Assembly: GCA_037968835.1 (NCBI GenBank)
Contig: JBBKWG010000266.1
Location: 1 to 21,136 of the forward strand
Direction: 5' to 3'
From: JBBKWG01 sp037968835
GTDB lineage: Bacteria; Pseudomonadota; Alphaproteobacteria; Rhodobacterales; Rhodobacteraceae
DNA length: 21,136 nt
The stretch's first letter is position 1. Every line of letters begins with the position of its first letter. Of this stretch, positions 5,382 through 13,148 are shown piece by piece. Position numbers and translations under genes: made by a program. Under the pieces are notes generated by a model. It had not been told where the DNA came from. It made no database searches and was given only the letters and a program-made list of their open reading frames with translations.

Positions 5382-6845
5382 TCAGCTTCCCAGATAGGTC
5401 TGAATGGCTGTTTCTGTTCCTTGATCCCAAATCAGGCGAAGCCAGCGGTCGAAACTAGTGGAAAAGCGCTGATTGTGGCCCAGTTCGCCGTAGAACTGGT
5501 CCTGCGCGAGCCACTTGGACGGGTCATCCTTAGCCACCGTCGCCTGCGCCACCAAGGTATCCCAGAACGGGTCATTTGGTTCAATGACGCTGCCGTCTTC
5601 GCGCGTGCCGGCACACATTCTTGCCCAGAGCGCCTCGACAAGTGCCAGCCCGTCGATTGGTGCCCCAGCCTTCAGCGCATCACGGATGATCGGGTGCAGG
5701 AAGCCCGGATGGCGCGAAGAGCCGTCGAATGCGACCCGACGCGTAGTGTCGCGGATCTCAGGGTTGGCAAAGCGCCGTTCGACCAGATCGACGTAGTCGA
5801 GCGGTGCCATGCTCGGCACGGCGGTCACATGCGGCACGATCTCTTGGGTTTCGACTTTACGGAACAGACCCCCGATCAAAGGATGCGCCATTGTGTCGGC
5901 AATCGTATCGACCGAAAGCAACTCGCCGGGTGTCGCGATGATTTGATGCCCGGCGTTGAGCAGGCGCAGCTTCATCGCCTCGAAGGCATGAACGTCATCG
6001 GTGAAGGTCGCGCCGACATTGTCCCAATCGGGACGCCCGGCGCAGAATTTGTCTTCGATAACCCATTGGCGGAAGTTCTCGTGCGTTACGGGAACATTAT
6101 CCTCGACGCCAAATTCGCGAACCAACGCCATTTCGGACGGACCCGTTGCCGGGACGATGCAATCGACCATCGAATTGGGGAACGTGACGTTCTGATCAAT
6201 CCATTTCGCAAGATCGGGATCAGACAATTCTGCAAGGTTTAGAATAGTCTGCCGCAGAATATCGCCGTTCCCTTGCAGGTTGTCGCAGCTTTGACAGGTG
6301 AACGGACCAGCGCCATTCGCGCGGCGCAGCTTCAGCGCAGCAATCATTGCGCCAAACGCGGTCTTGGGCGTCTCGAGGTGGGCCGCATCATGTTGAATGT
6401 CAGCATGATCGGTATCGAGCATGCCTGCGGCAGTCTGGTAGTAACCACCCTCTGTCACAGTCAGAGAAACGATCCTGACCGACGCATCTGCCATATGCGC
6501 GATCAACGGCGCGTTATCGGCAGCCACCGGAACATAGCCGATCATCGCGCCGGTGATTTCGGCAGATTTGCCGGAGGGGTCGAGTTCGATCAGGGTGCTC
6601 AGACAATCTTGCGCAAGCATCTTGGTGCGCTGTATCGCATCCGCAGGACGCACGCCCGCCCCGAGAATTGCCCAGTCGTGGGCCAGCCCCTGGTTCATGA
6701 GTCGGTGCAAATACCACGCCTGATGCGCGCGGTGGAAATTGCCCAGACCGATGTGCACGATGCCGGCCGACAGGTCAGCGCGATCATAGGTCGGACCGCT
6801 CACACCGTCGGGCAGGTTGGCCAAGTTCTCTAGATTGAGGATCAT
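5382..6845 (-). CDS. mtlK: Mannitol 2-dehydrogenase (long-chain polyol dehydrogenase)
   Basis: This 487-residue cytoplasmic enzyme should oxidise D-mannitol to D-fructose with NAD (some relatives prefer D-arabinitol or reduce fructuronate). The N-terminal dinucleotide fold shows 'IVHIGLGNFHRAHQAWYL', including the GxGxFxRAH signature at about 33-41. 'TVTEGGYY' follows, and 'SCDNLQGNGD' near 186-195 is the conserved family motif. The catalytic helix 'KLRLLNAGH' has Lys292, Asn297 and His300 at the spacing of the Pseudomonas fluorescens enzyme. The ATG at 6845 shares its A with the smoS stop (TGATG), so translation is coupled; a GTG four codons upstream is less likely. It is the last gene of the polyol operon, as judged by the tRNA that faces it. 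Confidence 0.93.
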   Translation of the reverse strand: MILNLENLANLPDGVSGPTYDRADLSAGIVHIGLGNFHRAHQAWYLHRLMNQGLAHDWAILGAGVRPADAIQRTKMLAQDCLSTLIELDPSGKSAEITGAMIGYVPVAADNAPLIAHMADASVRIVSLTVTEGGYYQTAAGMLDTDHADIQHDAAHLETPKTAFGAMIAALKLRRANGAGPFTCQSCDNLQGNGDILRQTILNLAELSDPDLAKWIDQNVTFPNSMVDCIVPATGPSEMALVREFGVEDNVPVTHENFRQWVIEDKFCAGRPDWDNVGATFTDDVHAFEAMKLRLLNAGHQIIATPGELLSVDTIADTMAHPLIGGLFRKVETQEIVPHVTAVPSMAPLDYVDLVERRFANPEIRDTTRRVAFDGSSRHPGFLHPIIRDALKAGAPIDGLALVEALWARMCAGTREDGSVIEPNDPFWDTLVAQATVAKDDPSKWLAQDQFYGELGHNQRFSTSFDRWLRLIWDQGTETAIQTYLGS

Positions 6846-7618
6846 CAGCTCATCCACTGGCCGCCGTCGACGTTATACGTCTGCGACAGAATGTAATTGG
6901 CTTCGGACGACGCCAGGAACACTGCCATGCCGGTCAGATCGGCTGGCACCGCAAATCTTCCGGCAGGCACGCTTGCCTCGACTTCGGCCTTTTTCTGGCC
7001 GGGCTTTTTGCCCTCCAGCTTGGCGAACATCGCGTCCACATGCACCCAGTGTTCGCCGTCGACGACACCGGGGGCGATGGAGTTCACATTGATCCCGTGT
7101 TTGATCAGGTTCAGACCGGCGGATTGCGTCATCGAAATGACCGCCGCCTTGGTCGAGCAATACACCAGCACAAGGCTCTCGCCCCGCCTGCCAGCCTGTG
7201 ACGCCATGTTGATGATCTTGCCACCGTGACCTTGAGCGATCATCTGCTTTGCGGCCGCCTGCATCGTAAACAGAGTGCCTGCGACGTTAACGGAATAGAG
7301 CTTTTCATAGCTTGCGCGGGAAATATCGACCGTTTCGGCGGCATCAAAAAGTGCAGCGTTATTGATCAGAATATCCAGCTTACCCGCATGTGCGACGACC
7401 GACGCAATTGCCGCTTCAATGCTGTCCTGGTCACTGACGTCAATCTGCACGGCATATGCGGCGTCACCCAGTTCGGTTGCCGTTTGCTTGGCCGCTTCAA
7501 GATCAATATCGGCAATCGCGACAGTCGCGCCTTCAGCGATATATCTTTCCGCGAAACCACGCCCGATACCGCGCGCAGCTCCTGTGATCAGCGCCGACTT
7601 TCCGTCCAGTCGTTTCAT
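6845..7618 (-). CDS. smoS: Sorbitol/polyol dehydrogenase (short-chain dehydrogenase)
   Basis: The 257-residue protein is a classical SDR with 'LITGAARGIGRGFAE' for NAD binding (Gly13 to Gly19), 'NNAA' at about 86-89, catalytic Ser140 in 'NMASQAG' and the Tyr153-x-x-x-Lys157 pair in 'VYCSTKAAV'. Asp37 and Asp39 after the second strand ('AIADIDL') favour NAD over NADP. Length and context match SmoS of Rhodobacter sphaeroides, which oxidises D-glucitol to D-fructose and galactitol to tagatose. The substrate is inferred mainly from the operon. Its ATG overlaps the smoK stop (ATGA) and its stop overlaps the mtlK start, so the three genes are tightly coupled. Confidence 0.92.
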   Translation of the reverse strand: MKRLDGKSALITGAARGIGRGFAERYIAEGATVAIADIDLEAAKQTATELGDAAYAVQIDVSDQDSIEAAIASVVAHAGKLDILINNAALFDAAETVDISRASYEKLYSVNVAGTLFTMQAAAKQMIAQGHGGKIINMASQAGRRGESLVLVYCSTKAAVISMTQSAGLNLIKHGINVNSIAPGVVDGEHWVHVDAMFAKLEGKKPGQKKAEVEASVPAGRFAVPADLTGMAVFLASSEANYILSQTYNVDGGQWMS

Positions 7619-8619
7619 GCGATGCGAAGCCCTTTCGCGTCGAAGCGATGAATTTGATCCGCAAGGGGTGTCAGATAAATCGTGTCTTTGTGCCGCGCCT
7701 CGATATCGCCGGTGACGCGCACAGTCATCATGTCCATCAGCCCTGTGTCATGCACGTGGAGAAAGGTGTCAGAGCCGAGATGCTCAGCAACGCCAACGAC
7801 GCCCTTCCAAGCGCCTTCGGTCTTGGAGACGGTCAAATGCTCGGGACGGATGCCAATCGTCGTGGCATCATGCTTTTTGGCTTCGGCTCCTTCGATCAGG
7901 TTCATTTTGGGGGAACCGATAAAGCCCGCGACGAACTTGTTTCGCGGTGCGTGGTATAGTTCGAGCGGGCTACCTACCTGCTCGATCACGCCAGCCTGCA
8001 GCACCACGATCTTGTCCGCCATTGTCATGGCTTCGACCTGATCATGGGTCACGTAGATCATGGTCGTCGCCAGCTTTTCGTGAAGCTCCATGATCTCCAG
8101 ACGCATCCCGACACGCAGCGCTGCATCTAGGTTGGAGAGTGGTTCATCGAACAGGAACGCCGCAGGTTCGCGCACAATCGCGCGGCCAATGGCAACCCGT
8201 TGCCGCTGACCACCCGATAGCTGCCCCGGCTTACGGTCGAGATAATCTGTGAGGTTCAGGGCTTTGGCGGCTGCCTCGATCTTGGCATTCTGCGTTGCCT
8301 CGTCCAGCTTCGCCATCCGCAGCGGAAACGCGATGTTCTTGCGGACCGACATATGCGGATAAAGAGCGTAGGATTGAAACACCATCGCCAGACCTCGCTT
8401 GGACGGGGGCAACTCGGTGGCGTCTCTGCCATCAATGCTGATGTTGCCAGAGGTCGTGTCTTCCAAGCCGGCGATCAGGCGTAGCAGGGTGGACTTGCCG
8501 CATCCCGAGGGTCCAACAAAGACGACAAACTCGCCTTCGTTGATCTCAAGATCGAGCGGTGGGATGACTTGCACCTCGCCAAAACTCTTGGTGACCTGGT
8601 GAAGAGTAATCTGTCCCAT
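7615..8619 (-). CDS. smoK: Polyol ABC transporter ATP-binding protein
   Basis: The 334-residue protein is an MsmX/MalK-type ATPase energising a sugar-alcohol importer at the inner membrane. Walker A is GPSGCGKST (36-44), the Q-loop is in 'MVFQSYALYPHMSV', the signature is 'LSGGQRQRVAIGRAI' (from 134), Walker B is 'FLFDEPLSNLDA' and the switch His192 is in 'YVTHDQVEAMTMADKI'. The C-terminal third is a TOBE-type regulatory domain ('IGRPEH'-like 'IGIRPEHLTV'). It starts at the ATG at 8619 after GGGAGAAC. An 88-bp spacer with a strong hairpin separates it from the permease gene upstream. It overlaps smoS by 4 bp. Confidence 0.95.
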   Translation of the reverse strand: MGQITLHQVTKSFGEVQVIPPLDLEINEGEFVVFVGPSGCGKSTLLRLIAGLEDTTSGNISIDGRDATELPPSKRGLAMVFQSYALYPHMSVRKNIAFPLRMAKLDEATQNAKIEAAAKALNLTDYLDRKPGQLSGGQRQRVAIGRAIVREPAAFLFDEPLSNLDAALRVGMRLEIMELHEKLATTMIYVTHDQVEAMTMADKIVVLQAGVIEQVGSPLELYHAPRNKFVAGFIGSPKMNLIEGAEAKKHDATTIGIRPEHLTVSKTEGAWKGVVGVAEHLGSDTFLHVHDTGLMDMMTVRVTGDIEARHKDTIYLTPLADQIHRFDAKGLRIA

Positions 8620-8644
8620 TACGTGAGTTCTCCCGTTCTGCGGG

Positions 8645-8693
8645 GGAGGCGTGCGACCCGAATGGGGTCGAGCGCCTCCGCTTTGATTTTTTT
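8645..8693 (+). terminator. Intercistronic hairpin smoG-smoK, terminator-like on the + strand
   Basis: GGAGGCG (8645-8651) pairs with CGCCTCC (8673-8679), and inside it CGACCC pairs with GGGTCG (8654-8659 and 8665-8670) around a small loop. Read rightward, the hairpin is followed by TTTGATTTTTTT (8682-8693), the form of an intrinsic terminator. The surrounding operon runs leftward, so for its mRNA this is a stable stem without a U-tract between two genes. It may stabilise the upstream mRNA or block antisense transcription. Confidence 0.6.
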
Positions 8694-8707
8694 ACGTCTC
8701 TGGTAAC

Positions 8708-9538
8708 TCACTTTACGGCTCCGAATGTGAGGCCCCGGACGAGCTGTTTCTGTGAGAACCAACCCATGACGAGGATTGGCGCGATGGCCATTATCGAAGC
8801 GGCCGAAAGCTTGGCATAGAACAAACCCTCAGGCGCTGAGAAACTTGCGATGAAGGCGGTCAGGGGTGCGGCGTTCACTGTCGTCAGCAGGATGGTCCAG
8901 AAAGCTTCGTTCCAGGCAAGGATGATGTTCAGAAGGATCGTGGACGCGATGCCTGGCAATGCCATCGGAGTGAGAACATAGAGAATTTCCGAGCGCAGGT
9001 CCGCTCCGTCCATACGGGATGCTTCAAGGATTTCTCCGGGAATTTCCTTGAAGTAGGTATACAGCATCCAGACAATGATCGGCAGGTTGATCAGCATCAA
9101 AACCACGATCAGCAACAAGCGGCTGTCCATGACTCCCAGCCATTTCGCCAAAAGCACAAGCGGATAGAGAACGCCGACAGCCGGCAGCATTTTTGTCGAC
9201 AGCATCCACAACAGAATGTCTTTCGTTCGCTTGCCGGGAACAAAGGCCATCGACCACGCGGCCGGCACGGCAATTAGAATTCCGAGCAACGTCGATCCAA
9301 CCGCGATGGTGATCGAATTCATCAACGCCTTTGGATAATTCGACCGCTCTTGCACGACCGAATAGTTCTCCATCGTCCAATCGAAGAAGAACCAAACCGG
9401 CGGGTCGGCAATTGCTGTCGCTTCGGTCTTGAACGACGTCAGGAACGTCCACATGATTGGAAAGAACATCAGCAGTCCGAAGGCCCAAGCAAGGACGCTC
9501 CACATGACTTTTTGTTTGGTTGTGATGGCCCGGGCCAT
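8708..9538 (-). CDS. smoG: Polyol ABC transporter permease (MalG type)
   Basis: The 276-residue integral membrane protein has about six hydrophobic segments, beginning with 'VLAWAFGLLMFFPIMWTFL' (about 15-33) and ending with 'SIMAIAPILVMGWF'. The cytoplasmic EAA loop that contacts the ATPase is clear: 'EILEASRMDGADLRSEI' (about 169-185). Length, topology and the N-terminal start after a single hydrophobic helix match MalG/SmoG-type permeases of the CUT1 family. The ATG at 9538 follows GGGGAGAGAG by a few bases and lies only 14 bases after the smoF stop, so the two permeases are translated from the same message in similar amounts. Confidence 0.93.
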   Translation of the reverse strand: MARAITTKQKVMWSVLAWAFGLLMFFPIMWTFLTSFKTEATAIADPPVWFFFDWTMENYSVVQERSNYPKALMNSITIAVGSTLLGILIAVPAAWSMAFVPGKRTKDILLWMLSTKMLPAVGVLYPLVLLAKWLGVMDSRLLLIVVLMLINLPIIVWMLYTYFKEIPGEILEASRMDGADLRSEILYVLTPMALPGIASTILLNIILAWNEAFWTILLTTVNAAPLTAFIASFSAPEGLFYAKLSAASIMAIAPILVMGWFSQKQLVRGLTFGAVK

Positions 9539-9552
9539 TTGTCTCTCTCCCC

Positions 9553-10419
9553 TCAGCTATCGAGGTTCTTACCGACGATCCGCATAAGGAAGATCGCGAT
9601 GATGTTGGCAAGGATGACGGCAACGATGCCACCTGCTGACCCCAGTCCGACGTTCTGGCTTTCCAGCACACGCTGGTAGACTAGATAGGTCAGGGTCCGC
9701 GTTCCGAATGCGCCGTTGGTGGTGACAAAGATCTCGGCGAATATCGACAACAGGAAAATCGTTTGGATCAGGATCACAACCGTAATGGCGCGGCTCAGGT
9801 GTGGAAGGATGATGAACCGGAACCGCGAAAGCGCCGGAGCTCCATCCATTTCCGAGGCCTCAAGCTGCTCGCTGTCCAAAGATTGAACTGCGGTCAGTAA
9901 GATCAGCGTCGAAAAGGGCAGCCATTGCCAAGCGACCATTACCACGATTGAGAACAACGGTGCCTGGCTGAGAAAATCGTACGGTTGAAGGCCGAGGAAT
10001 TTGTAAAGATACGAAAACAACCCGTTGTCCACGTTGAAGAACATGTTTTTCCACACCAGCGCGGACACCGTCGGCATGACGAAAAAGGGTGCGATTACGA
10101 GAATGCGCACGATGCCTTGCCCGAAAATCGGCCGATCCAACAGAAGCGCCATAAGCACGCCTCCGATGATCGTGATCGCAAGTATGCCACCGACCATCCA
10201 CAGGGTTGTGCCAACCGCCGCCAGAAATGAAGATGAGCTGACGAAACTCACATAGTTATCGAACCCGATCCAGGCATCGAAGATCCCTCGCAACGGGCGA
10301 TAGTCAGCGAATGAGAAGTAAAGTGTCATGCACAGCGGGATCAGCATCCATACCAGCAGGACGAATACGGCGGGCGCGATCATGAAGCGGGCCGCAGATC
10401 TTGAATGTGCTGTCGCCAT
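9553..10419 (-). CDS. smoF: Polyol ABC transporter permease (MalF type)
   Basis: The 288-residue membrane protein starts with a short charged N-terminus and a first helix 'MIAPAVFVLLVWMLIPLCM'. Five more hydrophobic segments follow. The EAA loop is 'EQLEASEMDGAPALSRF' (about 184-200). 'LYFSFADYRP' and 'WIGFDNYVSF' after helix 1 are typical of CUT1 permeases. The ATG at 10419 is chosen because AGGAGCG lies 7 bases upstream and it gives the family length; the frame is open a further 19 codons upstream without support. It pairs with SmoG to form the translocation channel. A 146-bp spacer with a 12-bp hairpin lies between it and the binding-protein gene. Confidence 0.93.
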   Translation of the reverse strand: MATAHSRSAARFMIAPAVFVLLVWMLIPLCMTLYFSFADYRPLRGIFDAWIGFDNYVSFVSSSSFLAAVGTTLWMVGGILAITIIGGVLMALLLDRPIFGQGIVRILVIAPFFVMPTVSALVWKNMFFNVDNGLFSYLYKFLGLQPYDFLSQAPLFSIVVMVAWQWLPFSTLILLTAVQSLDSEQLEASEMDGAPALSRFRFIILPHLSRAITVVILIQTIFLLSIFAEIFVTTNGAFGTRTLTYLVYQRVLESQNVGLGSAGGIVAVILANIIAIFLMRIVGKNLDS

Positions 10420-10519
10420 TACAACGCTCCTGACGTGAGGTGGGGCCAGACGGGGCCGAAGCTTACGAGAATTCAATCGGAACTCGCGAAAGGGCCGGTC
10501 GTCAAGGATTGCGCGGTAT

Positions 10520-10549
10520 GCAGGCGGCGCGGGTTAACGCGCCGCCTGC
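10520..10549. other. Intercistronic 12-bp hairpin after the binding-protein gene
   Basis: GCAGGCGGCGCG (10520-10531) and CGCGCCGCCTGC (10538-10549) are perfect inverted repeats with a 6-base loop. No T-run follows on the minus strand, so full termination is unlikely. Such structures after the binding-protein gene of ABC operons usually stabilise the upstream message and lower permease expression, as known for malE-malF. The stem begins 16 bases downstream of the smoE stop. Confidence 0.7.
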
Positions 10550-10565
10550 CGAAAACTTTGGCTTC

Positions 10566-11885
10566 TTAGTAGCCTGCCGCTTCCATTTCGTCCGTTGTCA
10601 GCTCTTGGGCGTTGGCAAGCGCCTCTTCTGCGGTCTGACCGCCAGCAAGAGCATTGGAGAACTGCTGACCCACCTGGTTGGCAATTCCCGCGAACTCGGG
10701 GATCGCGACAAACTGAACACCGGTATAGGGAACGGGATCAATCGTCGGGTTGGTTGGATCGGCCGAGTTGATGCTTTGCAGGGTCATTTCCGCAAATGGT
10801 GCCGCATCAAGATACGCCTGGTTCTCATAAAGCGAAGTGCGCGTGCCCGGAGGAACATTCGCCCAGCCTTCGTTGGCAGCGACCAGTTCGGTGTAGCCTT
10901 TGCCGGTCGCCCAGCTAATGAACGTCTTTGCAGCTTCCTGCTTTTCAGAAGACGTCGGGATGGCCAGCGACCATGCCCAGAGCCAGTTACCGCGCTTGCC
11001 CAGACCGTTGTCGGGTGCCAGCGCAAAGCCAACTTGGTCAGCAACCGTCGAGTCCGCGCCGGTCACGAAGGACGCAGCAACGGTGGCGTCGATCCACATG
11101 CCGCACTTGCCCTGTTGGAACAATGTCAGGTTCTCGTTGAAGCCGTTGTTGGCGGCACCAGCGGGGCCCGACTCGTTCATCATGCCAAGGTAGAAGTTCA
11201 GCGTGTCGGCCCAAGGCTGGGTGTCGAACTGTGCATTCCATTCCTCATCGAACCAGCGCGCGCCAAAGGAGTTGGACATCGCGGTTATGAACGCCGCATT
11301 TTCGCCCCAACCAGCTTTGCCGCGCAGACAGATGCCGTTGATGTCGTTGTCACGGTCGGTCATCGCCGCAGCGGCTTCGCGGATGAAGTCCCACGTCGGC
11401 GCGTCCGGCATTTCCAAACCGGCTTTTTCCATCAGGTCGGTGCGATACATGACCATAGAGGATTCGCCGTAGAACGGTGCCGCGTAAAGATTTCCGTCGA
11501 CGGTCAGTCCGCCAGCGATGGCAGGCAGCAGATCGCCAGCATCCCAATCGTCAGCCATGCCGTCGCTCAGCGAAACGAGCCAGTCGTTGTTGGCCCAGAT
11601 CGGCACTTCGTAGGTACCGATCGTAATTACATCATATGCACCACCGCCGGTGGAAATATCGGTTGTCACGTTCTGGCGAAGGACGTTCTCTTCCAGCGTC
11701 ACCCACTCCAACACGATGTCGGGATGCGCCTCGCTGAAGTCGTCCGTGAGTCCTTGCATGCGGATCATGTCGCCATTGTTCACGGTCGCGATAGTGATTG
11801 TTGTTGTGTGGGCAGCGGCATAAGCGCCTGACGCCGCGATAAAAACAAGCGCAGTTGCGCCGAACATTGCATTCCTCAGTTTCAT
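10566..11885 (-). CDS. smoE: Polyol ABC transporter periplasmic substrate-binding protein
   Basis: The 439-residue protein opens with a Sec signal peptide (MKLRNAMFGATALVFIAASG, cleavage probably after AYA near residue 23). It continues as a cluster B (MalE-like) binding protein: 'TITIATVNNGDMIRMQGLTD', 'FSEAHPDIVLEWVTLEENVL', 'GGGAYDVITIGTYEVPIWA', 'LYAAPFYGESSMVMYRTDLM' and 'FQQGKCGMWIDATVAASF'. These match the SmoE/MtlE group that binds sorbitol and mannitol. The ATG at 11885 follows GGGAGGAAA by 5 bases. It is the first gene of the operon; an operator-like palindrome and a TTGACT element lie just upstream. The importance of the hairpin downstream is that it may allow the binding protein to be made in excess of the permeases. 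Confidence 0.95.
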   Translation of the reverse strand: MKLRNAMFGATALVFIAASGAYAAAHTTTITIATVNNGDMIRMQGLTDDFSEAHPDIVLEWVTLEENVLRQNVTTDISTGGGAYDVITIGTYEVPIWANNDWLVSLSDGMADDWDAGDLLPAIAGGLTVDGNLYAAPFYGESSMVMYRTDLMEKAGLEMPDAPTWDFIREAAAAMTDRDNDINGICLRGKAGWGENAAFITAMSNSFGARWFDEEWNAQFDTQPWADTLNFYLGMMNESGPAGAANNGFNENLTLFQQGKCGMWIDATVAASFVTGADSTVADQVGFALAPDNGLGKRGNWLWAWSLAIPTSSEKQEAAKTFISWATGKGYTELVAANEGWANVPPGTRTSLYENQAYLDAAPFAEMTLQSINSADPTNPTIDPVPYTGVQFVAIPEFAGIANQVGQQFSNALAGGQTAEEALANAQELTTDEMEAAGY

Positions 11886-11957
11886 CCGATTTCCTCCCTG
11901 GATGCGAATTACTGTACCCTAATCACTATCTTTTCCCGGCCTCGAGTCAATAAAATA

Positions 11958-11973
11958 TTTTCCGCGCGTAAAG
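11958..11973. promoter_or_regulatory. LacI-type operator in front of the polyol operon
   Basis: TTTTCCGCGCGTAAAG matches the perfect palindrome CTTTACGCGCGTAAAG at 14 of 16 positions, with the half CGCGCGTAAAG intact. It has the central CG and symmetry of LacI-family operators and nearly repeats the site in front of the regulator gene. On the minus strand a -35-like TTGACT (11950-11945) lies 7 bases downstream; no good -10 is evident after it. The site is about 75 bases upstream of the smoE start. Binding by the neighbouring regulator is inferred. Confidence 0.65.
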
Positions 11974-12010
11974 TTTTGGAAGTTCTCCATCAACTACAGT
12001 CGCTTGCCAG

Positions 12011-13036
12011 TTACGCCGAGGACCGCAAAACCAGCTGGCCATCAAACAACTTAACTTCTCTCGATTCGCTTTTTGTTCCAGAATTGACCAAAGCAAACAA
12101 TTTCTCGACGCTGCTATCGACGATGGCAGTATAGTTCTGGCTAACGGTCGTCAGCGGCGGGCAGGTAAACTGCGACCAGGGATGATCGTCATGCCCGGCT
12201 ATTCGTATCGCACACCCCTGCCCGCGCCCGACCCGAAGACCCATCTGATAGGCTGCGGCAAGCAGCCCTATGGCGATGCGGTCATTGCTGCAAAGGACGG
12301 TGTTCGTAGGTAGTTTTCGTTCCGAGATCAGGCGCTTGCCCTCTTCCAGACCCATCTTCTCGAACTCCCAGGACTGACCGCCGACGCGGATGATCTCGGG
12401 GGTTTGGCCAAACCGCTCCATCGCTTCGATATAAGCCGCGCGCCGCTTCAAGGCATTGGGGTTCACAGGAGGCATCTCAAAGAAGCACGGCGGCTCGCCT
12501 GTGCGGCACAAGTAGTCCACAATTAGCGCTATGCTTTGAAAATTGTCCGATCCTACAAAGGCATCGCCGATATCCTGATTGCTGTCAAAGGCGACCGTGG
12601 GCACATCGTCAGCGAACTTTCGCAAGGCCTCGAGGTCGGAAGCGCGCCCAAGCGGCGCGATCAGGGCACCTGCGGGCTTAAGCGATCGAAGCGTCTCAAG
12701 CGCGTTGATTTCCATCTGCCGCTGACCGTGCGAACTGAACAAGATCGGCCAATAGCCAGCGTCGATGCAGCGCCGTTCGATCAAGCGGGCCATCTCGGCA
12801 AAGAACGGATCGGCCAGATAGGGTACAATGACGCCGATATTCTTGGTTTGCCTGCGGTTCTGGTTCACTGCAAACAGGTTGGGCGTGTAATTGAACTTGG
12901 CCAGGGCCAGTTCGATCCGCTCGCGAGTCGAACTGCGCACGCTGTCAGGGTCGTTGAAATACTTCGAAACGGTTGGACGGGAAATTCCGCTAGCCGACGC
13001 GAAGTCCTCCATCGTCTGAACCTTCTGCTCACTCAT
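12011..13036 (-). CDS. LacI-family transcriptional regulator of the polyol operon
   Basis: The 341-residue protein has an N-terminal LacI helix-turn-helix ('TMEDFASASGISRPTVSKYF', about 8-27) and the following hinge helix 'RIELALAKFNYTPNLFA'. The effector domain is a periplasmic-binding-protein fold: 'TKNIGVIVPYLADPFFAEMA', 'GALIAPLG', 'VPTVAFDSNQ', 'VGSDNFQSI', 'VLCSNDRIAIGLL' and 'IRIAGHDDHPWSQFTCPPLT'. The inducer is probably a hexitol or its product, inferred from the neighbours. The ATG at 13036 follows AGAGGGAAC. The gene is on the same strand and directly upstream of smoE, with 125 bases between. Matching palindromes in front of both genes point to control of itself and the operon. Confidence 0.93.
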   Translation of the reverse strand: MSEQKVQTMEDFASASGISRPTVSKYFNDPDSVRSSTRERIELALAKFNYTPNLFAVNQNRRQTKNIGVIVPYLADPFFAEMARLIERRCIDAGYWPILFSSHGQRQMEINALETLRSLKPAGALIAPLGRASDLEALRKFADDVPTVAFDSNQDIGDAFVGSDNFQSIALIVDYLCRTGEPPCFFEMPPVNPNALKRRAAYIEAMERFGQTPEIIRVGGQSWEFEKMGLEEGKRLISERKLPTNTVLCSNDRIAIGLLAAAYQMGLRVGRGQGCAIRIAGHDDHPWSQFTCPPLTTVSQNYTAIVDSSVEKLFALVNSGTKSESREVKLFDGQLVLRSSA

Positions 13037-13095
13037 TTTCAGTTCCCTCTGTCACGTCGGGATTTCAGCGCAAGCAATCACTTCACTCACGAATG

Positions 13096-13124
13096 AGATT
13101 AGAGGACAACTTAACGCGCGTAAA
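13096..13124 (-). promoter_or_regulatory. Candidate promoter of the LacI-family regulator
   Basis: On the minus strand TTTACG (13124-13119) and TAATCT (13101-13096) are separated by exactly 17 bases, with 4 and 3 matches to the sigma-70 consensus hexamers. The -35 lies inside the operator palindrome, so bound regulator would block RNA polymerase. Confidence 0.5.
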
Positions 13125-13125
13125 G
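13110..13125. promoter_or_regulatory. LacI-type operator in front of the regulator gene
   Basis: CTTAACGCGCGTAAAG differs at one position from the perfect palindrome CTTTACGCGCGTAAAG. It shares CGCGCGTAAAG and the following TTTT with the site upstream of smoE. It overlaps the candidate -35 of the regulator, consistent with autorepression. Confidence 0.7.
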
Positions 13126-13131
13126 TTTTTT

Positions 13132-13148
13132 CTTTACGAACGGTAAAG
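13132..13148. promoter_or_regulatory. Second operator-like inverted repeat with a 5-base centre
   Basis: CTTTAC and GTAAAG, the same half-sites as the main operator, recur with GAACG between them, one base more than in the main palindrome. It lies 6 bases to the right of the main operator. It may be an auxiliary site for the same regulator. Confidence 0.45.

Noticed and set aside
5227..5430. 67-residue minus-strand ORF containing a GDPGIEPG-like segment
   Set aside because: It is the antisense of tRNA-Tyr, a well-known type of spurious annotation.
5421..6242. 273-residue + strand ORF opposite mtlK
   Set aside because: Shadow of a clearly conserved dehydrogenase; no family motifs in the + frame.
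10440..11831. 463-residue + strand ORF opposite smoE
   Set aside because: Shadow frame caused by high GC; smoE on the minus strand has a signal peptide, ribosome site and family motifs.
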